NCBI GenBank assembly: GCA_041742255.1
Contig: JBGSIZ010000313.1
Location: 1-6,646, forward strand
Direction: 5' to 3'
DNA length: 6,646 bases
Source: JBGSIZ01 sp041742255
GTDB lineage: Bacteria > Pseudomonadota > Alphaproteobacteria > Rhodobacterales > Rhodobacteraceae
Under the pieces are notes generated by a model that saw only the letters and a list, made by a program, of their open reading frames with translations, made no database searches and was not told where the DNA came from. Positions 4,658 through 6,646 of this stretch are shown in pieces. Numbering within the stretch: position 1 is the first letter of the stretch; each line of letters starts with the position of its first letter. Position numbers and translations under genes: made by a program.

Positions 4658-5950
4658 ATGGCAAACGTGGTGGTCGTTGGCGCGCAATGGGGCGACGAGG
4701 GCAAAGGCAAGATTGTGGATTGGCTGAGCGAACGGGCCGATATCATCGCCCGGTTCCAAGGCGGTCATAACGCGGGCCATACCCTTGTGATTGATGGCAA
4801 GGTTTACAAGCTGTCGCTGCTGCCCTCCGGCATTGTCCGCCCCGGCAAGCTGTCGGTCATCGGCAACGGTGTGGTTCTGGACCCGTGGCATCTGGTGATG
4901 GAAGTCGCCAAGCTGCAGGACCAAGGCGTGGCCATTTCCCCCGAAAACCTGATGATTGCGGAAAATACCCCCCTGATCCTGCCGTTTCACGGCGAACTGG
5001 ACCGCGCCCGCGAGAACCAGAATTCCGTGGCCAAGATAGGCACGACGGGCCGGGGGATCGGCCCCGCCTATGAAGACAAGGTGGGTCGCCGCGCCATACG
5101 GGTCGCCGATCTGGCGGACGCGGCCACGCTGGAACTGCGGCTGGACCGCGCGTTGGTGCATCACAATGCCTTGCGGTCCGGTCTGGGCATGACCCCGATT
5201 GACCGGGACGAGGTGCTGGCAAAGCTGCGCGATATTGCCCCGCATGTTTTGCAATACGCCGCCCCCGTCTGGAAGGTGCTGAACGATCAGCGCAAGGCGG
5301 GCAAACGCATCCTGTTCGAGGGGGCCCAAGGCGCGTTGCTGGATATTGATTTTGGCACCTATCCCTTTGTCACGTCCTCGAACGTGATTGCGGGGCAGGC
5401 GGCCACGGGCACGGGCATCGGGCCGGGGTCGATTGATTTCGTCCTTGGCATCGTCAAGGCCTATACGACCCGCGTGGGCGAAGGTCCGTTTCCCGCCGAA
5501 TTGTTTGACGCCGATGGTGACCGTCTGGGCGAGCGGGGCCATGAATTTGGCACTGTCACCGGGCGCAAGCGCCGCTGTGGCTGGTTTGACGCCGTTCTGG
5601 TGCGTCAGACCTGCGCCACGTCCGGCGTCAAAGGCATCGCCCTGACCAAGCTGGATGTGTTGGACGGGTTCGAGACCCTGAAAATCTGTGTGGGCTACGA
5701 ACTGGATGGCAAGCGGTTGGATTACCTGCCTTTTGCCGCCGATCAACAGGCCCGCTGCACCCCGATCTATGAGGAAATGCCCGGCTGGTCGGCCTCGACC
5801 GAAGGCGCGCGGAGTTGGGCCGACCTGCCCGCAGAGGCGATCAAATATGTGCGCCGGGTGGAGGAGTTGATCGACTGCCCCGTCGCCCTATTGTCCACAT
5901 CACCCGAACGGGACGACACGATCCTTGTGACCGACCCCTTCGCCGATTGA
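4658..5950 (+). CDS. purA: Adenylosuccinate synthetase
   Basis: The 430-residue product has the normal bacterial length. This cytoplasmic enzyme joins IMP and aspartate at the cost of GTP to make adenylosuccinate, the first committed step to AMP. Family motifs run in order: GAQWGDEGKGK (8-18) with catalytic Asp13, GGHNAGHT (35-42) with catalytic His41, KIGTTGRGIGPAYEDK (126-141), the EGAQGALLDIDFGTYPFVTS block (221-240), VGEGPFP (273-279), GRKRRCGWFD (302-311) and the guanine-recognition motif TKLD (330-333). No key residue appears changed. I chose the ATG at 4658 because MANVVVVGAQWGDEG is the classical N-terminus and GGGGGA lies eight bases upstream. An earlier in-frame ATG would add 54 unrelated residues. 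It is divergent from the DUF6524-secG-pyrG run and forms an operon with the DUF2842 gene 8 bp downstream. Confidence 0.99.
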   Translation: MANVVVVGAQWGDEGKGKIVDWLSERADIIARFQGGHNAGHTLVIDGKVYKLSLLPSGIVRPGKLSVIGNGVVLDPWHLVMEVAKLQDQGVAISPENLMIAENTPLILPFHGELDRARENQNSVAKIGTTGRGIGPAYEDKVGRRAIRVADLADAATLELRLDRALVHHNALRSGLGMTPIDRDEVLAKLRDIAPHVLQYAAPVWKVLNDQRKAGKRILFEGAQGALLDIDFGTYPFVTSSNVIAGQAATGTGIGPGSIDFVLGIVKAYTTRVGEGPFPAELFDADGDRLGERGHEFGTVTGRKRRCGWFDAVLVRQTCATSGVKGIALTKLDVLDGFETLKICVGYELDGKRLDYLPFAADQQARCTPIYEEMPGWSASTEGARSWADLPAEAIKYVRRVEELIDCPVALLSTSPERDDTILVTDPFAD

Positions 5951-5958
5951 GAGGGCGC

Positions 5959-6189
5959 ATGGCACTGACCTATAAATCCCGCAAGCGTTGGGCGATTGTC
6001 GTGATCGTGCTGGGGTTGCCGGCCTATATCGTGGCGGCCGTCACGGTGGTGAACCTGTTTGACCGCCCGTCGTTCTGGCTGGAGCTGGGGATTTATGTGG
6101 GCATGGGCGTGCTTTGGGCGTTTCCGTTTCGCGCCTTGTTCCGGGGGATCGGGCAGCCCGATCCGGACGCGCCGCCCGAAGATATTTAA
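5959..6189 (+). CDS. DUF2842 family small membrane protein
   Basis: This 76-residue protein has a basic N-terminus (MALTYKSRKRW) and two hydrophobic helices (about 12-34 and 42-60), the second ending in GVLWAFPFRALFRGIGQPDPDAP, the pattern I associate with DUF2842 in alphaproteobacteria. It is probably an inner-membrane protein. The function is unknown. The start lies 8 bp after the purA stop, and its ribosome binding sequence GAGAGGG overlaps that stop, so the two genes are almost certainly co-transcribed. An earlier in-frame ATG inside purA gives only an antisense-like Arg-rich extension and is rejected. A strong terminator follows 14 bp after the stop, so this is the last gene of the operon. 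Linkage with purA may reflect only shared transcription. Confidence 0.88.
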   Translation: MALTYKSRKRWAIVVIVLGLPAYIVAAVTVVNLFDRPSFWLELGIYVGMGVLWAFPFRALFRGIGQPDPDAPPEDI

Positions 6190-6201
6190 GTCCGGACACG
6201 C

Positions 6202-6232
6202 AAAAAGGCGGAAGGTTTTACCTTCCGCCTTT
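6202..6232. terminator. Bidirectional intrinsic terminator
   Basis: A perfect 13 bp stem, AAAGGCGGAAGGT (6204-6216) with ACCTTCCGCCTTT (6220-6232), closes a TTT loop. It lies between the convergent DUF2842 gene and the minus-strand gene ending at 6250. On the plus strand the stem runs into TTT. On the minus strand the tail is TTTTT, so it should end transcription from both sides, more strongly from the right-hand gene. Confidence 0.9.
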
Positions 6233-6249
6233 CGTCATTTTGGGCGCGG

Positions 6250-6646
6250 TCAGCGCTGTGCGGCGCGGGGTTCCGGCCGGAACCGCGTCTGATCGGTGAT
6301 CTGGAACCGGCCATTGCTGATCTTTTCGATCCGGCCCAGCCGCAACAGGGTGCCCCAGGTCCGCAGCCCATCTTCGCGGCTGAAGTCCTCGGGCGACAGT
6401 TCGCGGACCTTTTTCATGATTTCCGGACGCGAGAAATCGTCGGCCCCTTCGACCAGGGCGGTATAGACCGCCGCCGCCTCGAGCAGTTCAGACAGGCCCG
6501 TCACGCCCATTTCCTCGGCGAAATCCTGAAATGAGGCGGCCTCCCGGGCGGCGTTGGATGTGCCGCCGTTGGACGGGTTGGCCGCTTGCGGTGCGGTGTC
6601 TGCGACGGCGACCCGGCGGGGCCGAACCGGGACCACGGGGGTTGCC
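6250..6646 (-). CDS. C-terminal part of an uncharacterised protein with a winged-helix-like end
   Basis: The frame is open to the right edge, so only the last 131 residues are seen and the true start lies outside. A GTG at 6636 could be a start but the preceding codons remain open. The visible N-terminal part (about 35 residues) is rich in Pro, Ala, Arg and Asn and looks like a disordered linker. It is followed by a predicted helical segment (FQDFAEEMGVTGLSELLEAA) and then FSRPEIMKKVREL, FSREDGLRTWGTLLRLGRI and EKISNGRFQI, a helix-helix-wing pattern suggestive of a winged helix-turn-helix, and a basic tail. I recall similar C-termini in unnamed conserved Rhodobacterales proteins, but no function. 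DNA binding is inference from pattern only. It converges on the DUF2842 gene with a shared terminator. Confidence 0.75.
   Translation of the reverse strand, partial: ATPVVPVRPRRVAVADTAPQAANPSNGGTSNAAREAASFQDFAEEMGVTGLSELLEAAAVYTALVEGADDFSRPEIMKKVRELSPEDFSREDGLRTWGTLLRLGRIEKISNGRFQITDQTRFRPEPRAAQR

Noticed and set aside
3543..4664. Long minus-strand frame spanning secG and the DUF6524 gene
   Set aside because: It overlaps two well-supported genes in a different frame and its product is a Gly/Arg/His-rich low-information sequence.
4634..5746. 370-codon open frame antisense to purA
   Set aside because: It is explained by codon bias of purA on the other strand and shows no family motif.
1..6646. 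CRISPR array, insertion sequence, defence or phage system
   Set aside because: No spaced direct repeats, transposase, integrase or nuclease motifs are present. All larger frames resolve to housekeeping or small unknown proteins.

Overview
The window is a 6.6 kb piece of a GC-rich alphaproteobacterial chromosome, most likely from the order Rhodobacterales (Roseobacter/Rhodobacter group). The clues are protein-level: small lineage-typical proteins that I recognise as DUF6524 and DUF2842 beside secG, pyrG and purA, and strong G/C bias at third codon positions. Short low-GC stretches are confined to intergenic DNA. Nearly all of the content is housekeeping. I found no mobile element, CRISPR array, rRNA, tRNA or phage gene.

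Layout, left to right. Bases 1-49 hold the first codons of a minus-strand gene leaving the window (TerB-like start). Next, also on the minus strand, come rlmJ (23S rRNA adenine methyltransferase, 98-898) and an exported NTF2/SnoaL-fold protein of unknown role (1009-1563), with a palindrome-rich gap between them. A 252 bp intergenic region (1564-1815) carries a plausible promoter for the NTF2 gene and a G/C palindromic element just after pyrG. Then come pyrG (CTP synthase, 1816-3459), secG (preprotein translocase subunit, 3638-4015) and a four-helix DUF6524 membrane protein (4091-4486), all on the minus strand. A 171 bp divergent region with two perfect dyads separates these from the plus-strand pair purA (adenylosuccinate synthetase, 4658-5950) and a DUF2842 membrane protein (5959-6189). 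A strong hairpin (6204-6232) ends that operon and also serves the convergent minus-strand gene at 6250-6646, whose C-terminal part is in the window.

How the genes relate: PyrG and PurA are nucleotide-synthesis enzymes linked through GTP, which activates CTP synthase and is consumed by adenylosuccinate synthetase. SecG serves protein export. RlmJ modifies 23S rRNA. The DUF proteins are membrane proteins without assigned function. I did not find a convincing new multi-gene system. The observations most worth checking are the altered catalytic motif in RlmJ (DPSF instead of DPPY), the intergenic palindromes (possible operators or a dispersed repeat), and the uncharacterised Tat-type NTF2-fold and winged-helix-like proteins.
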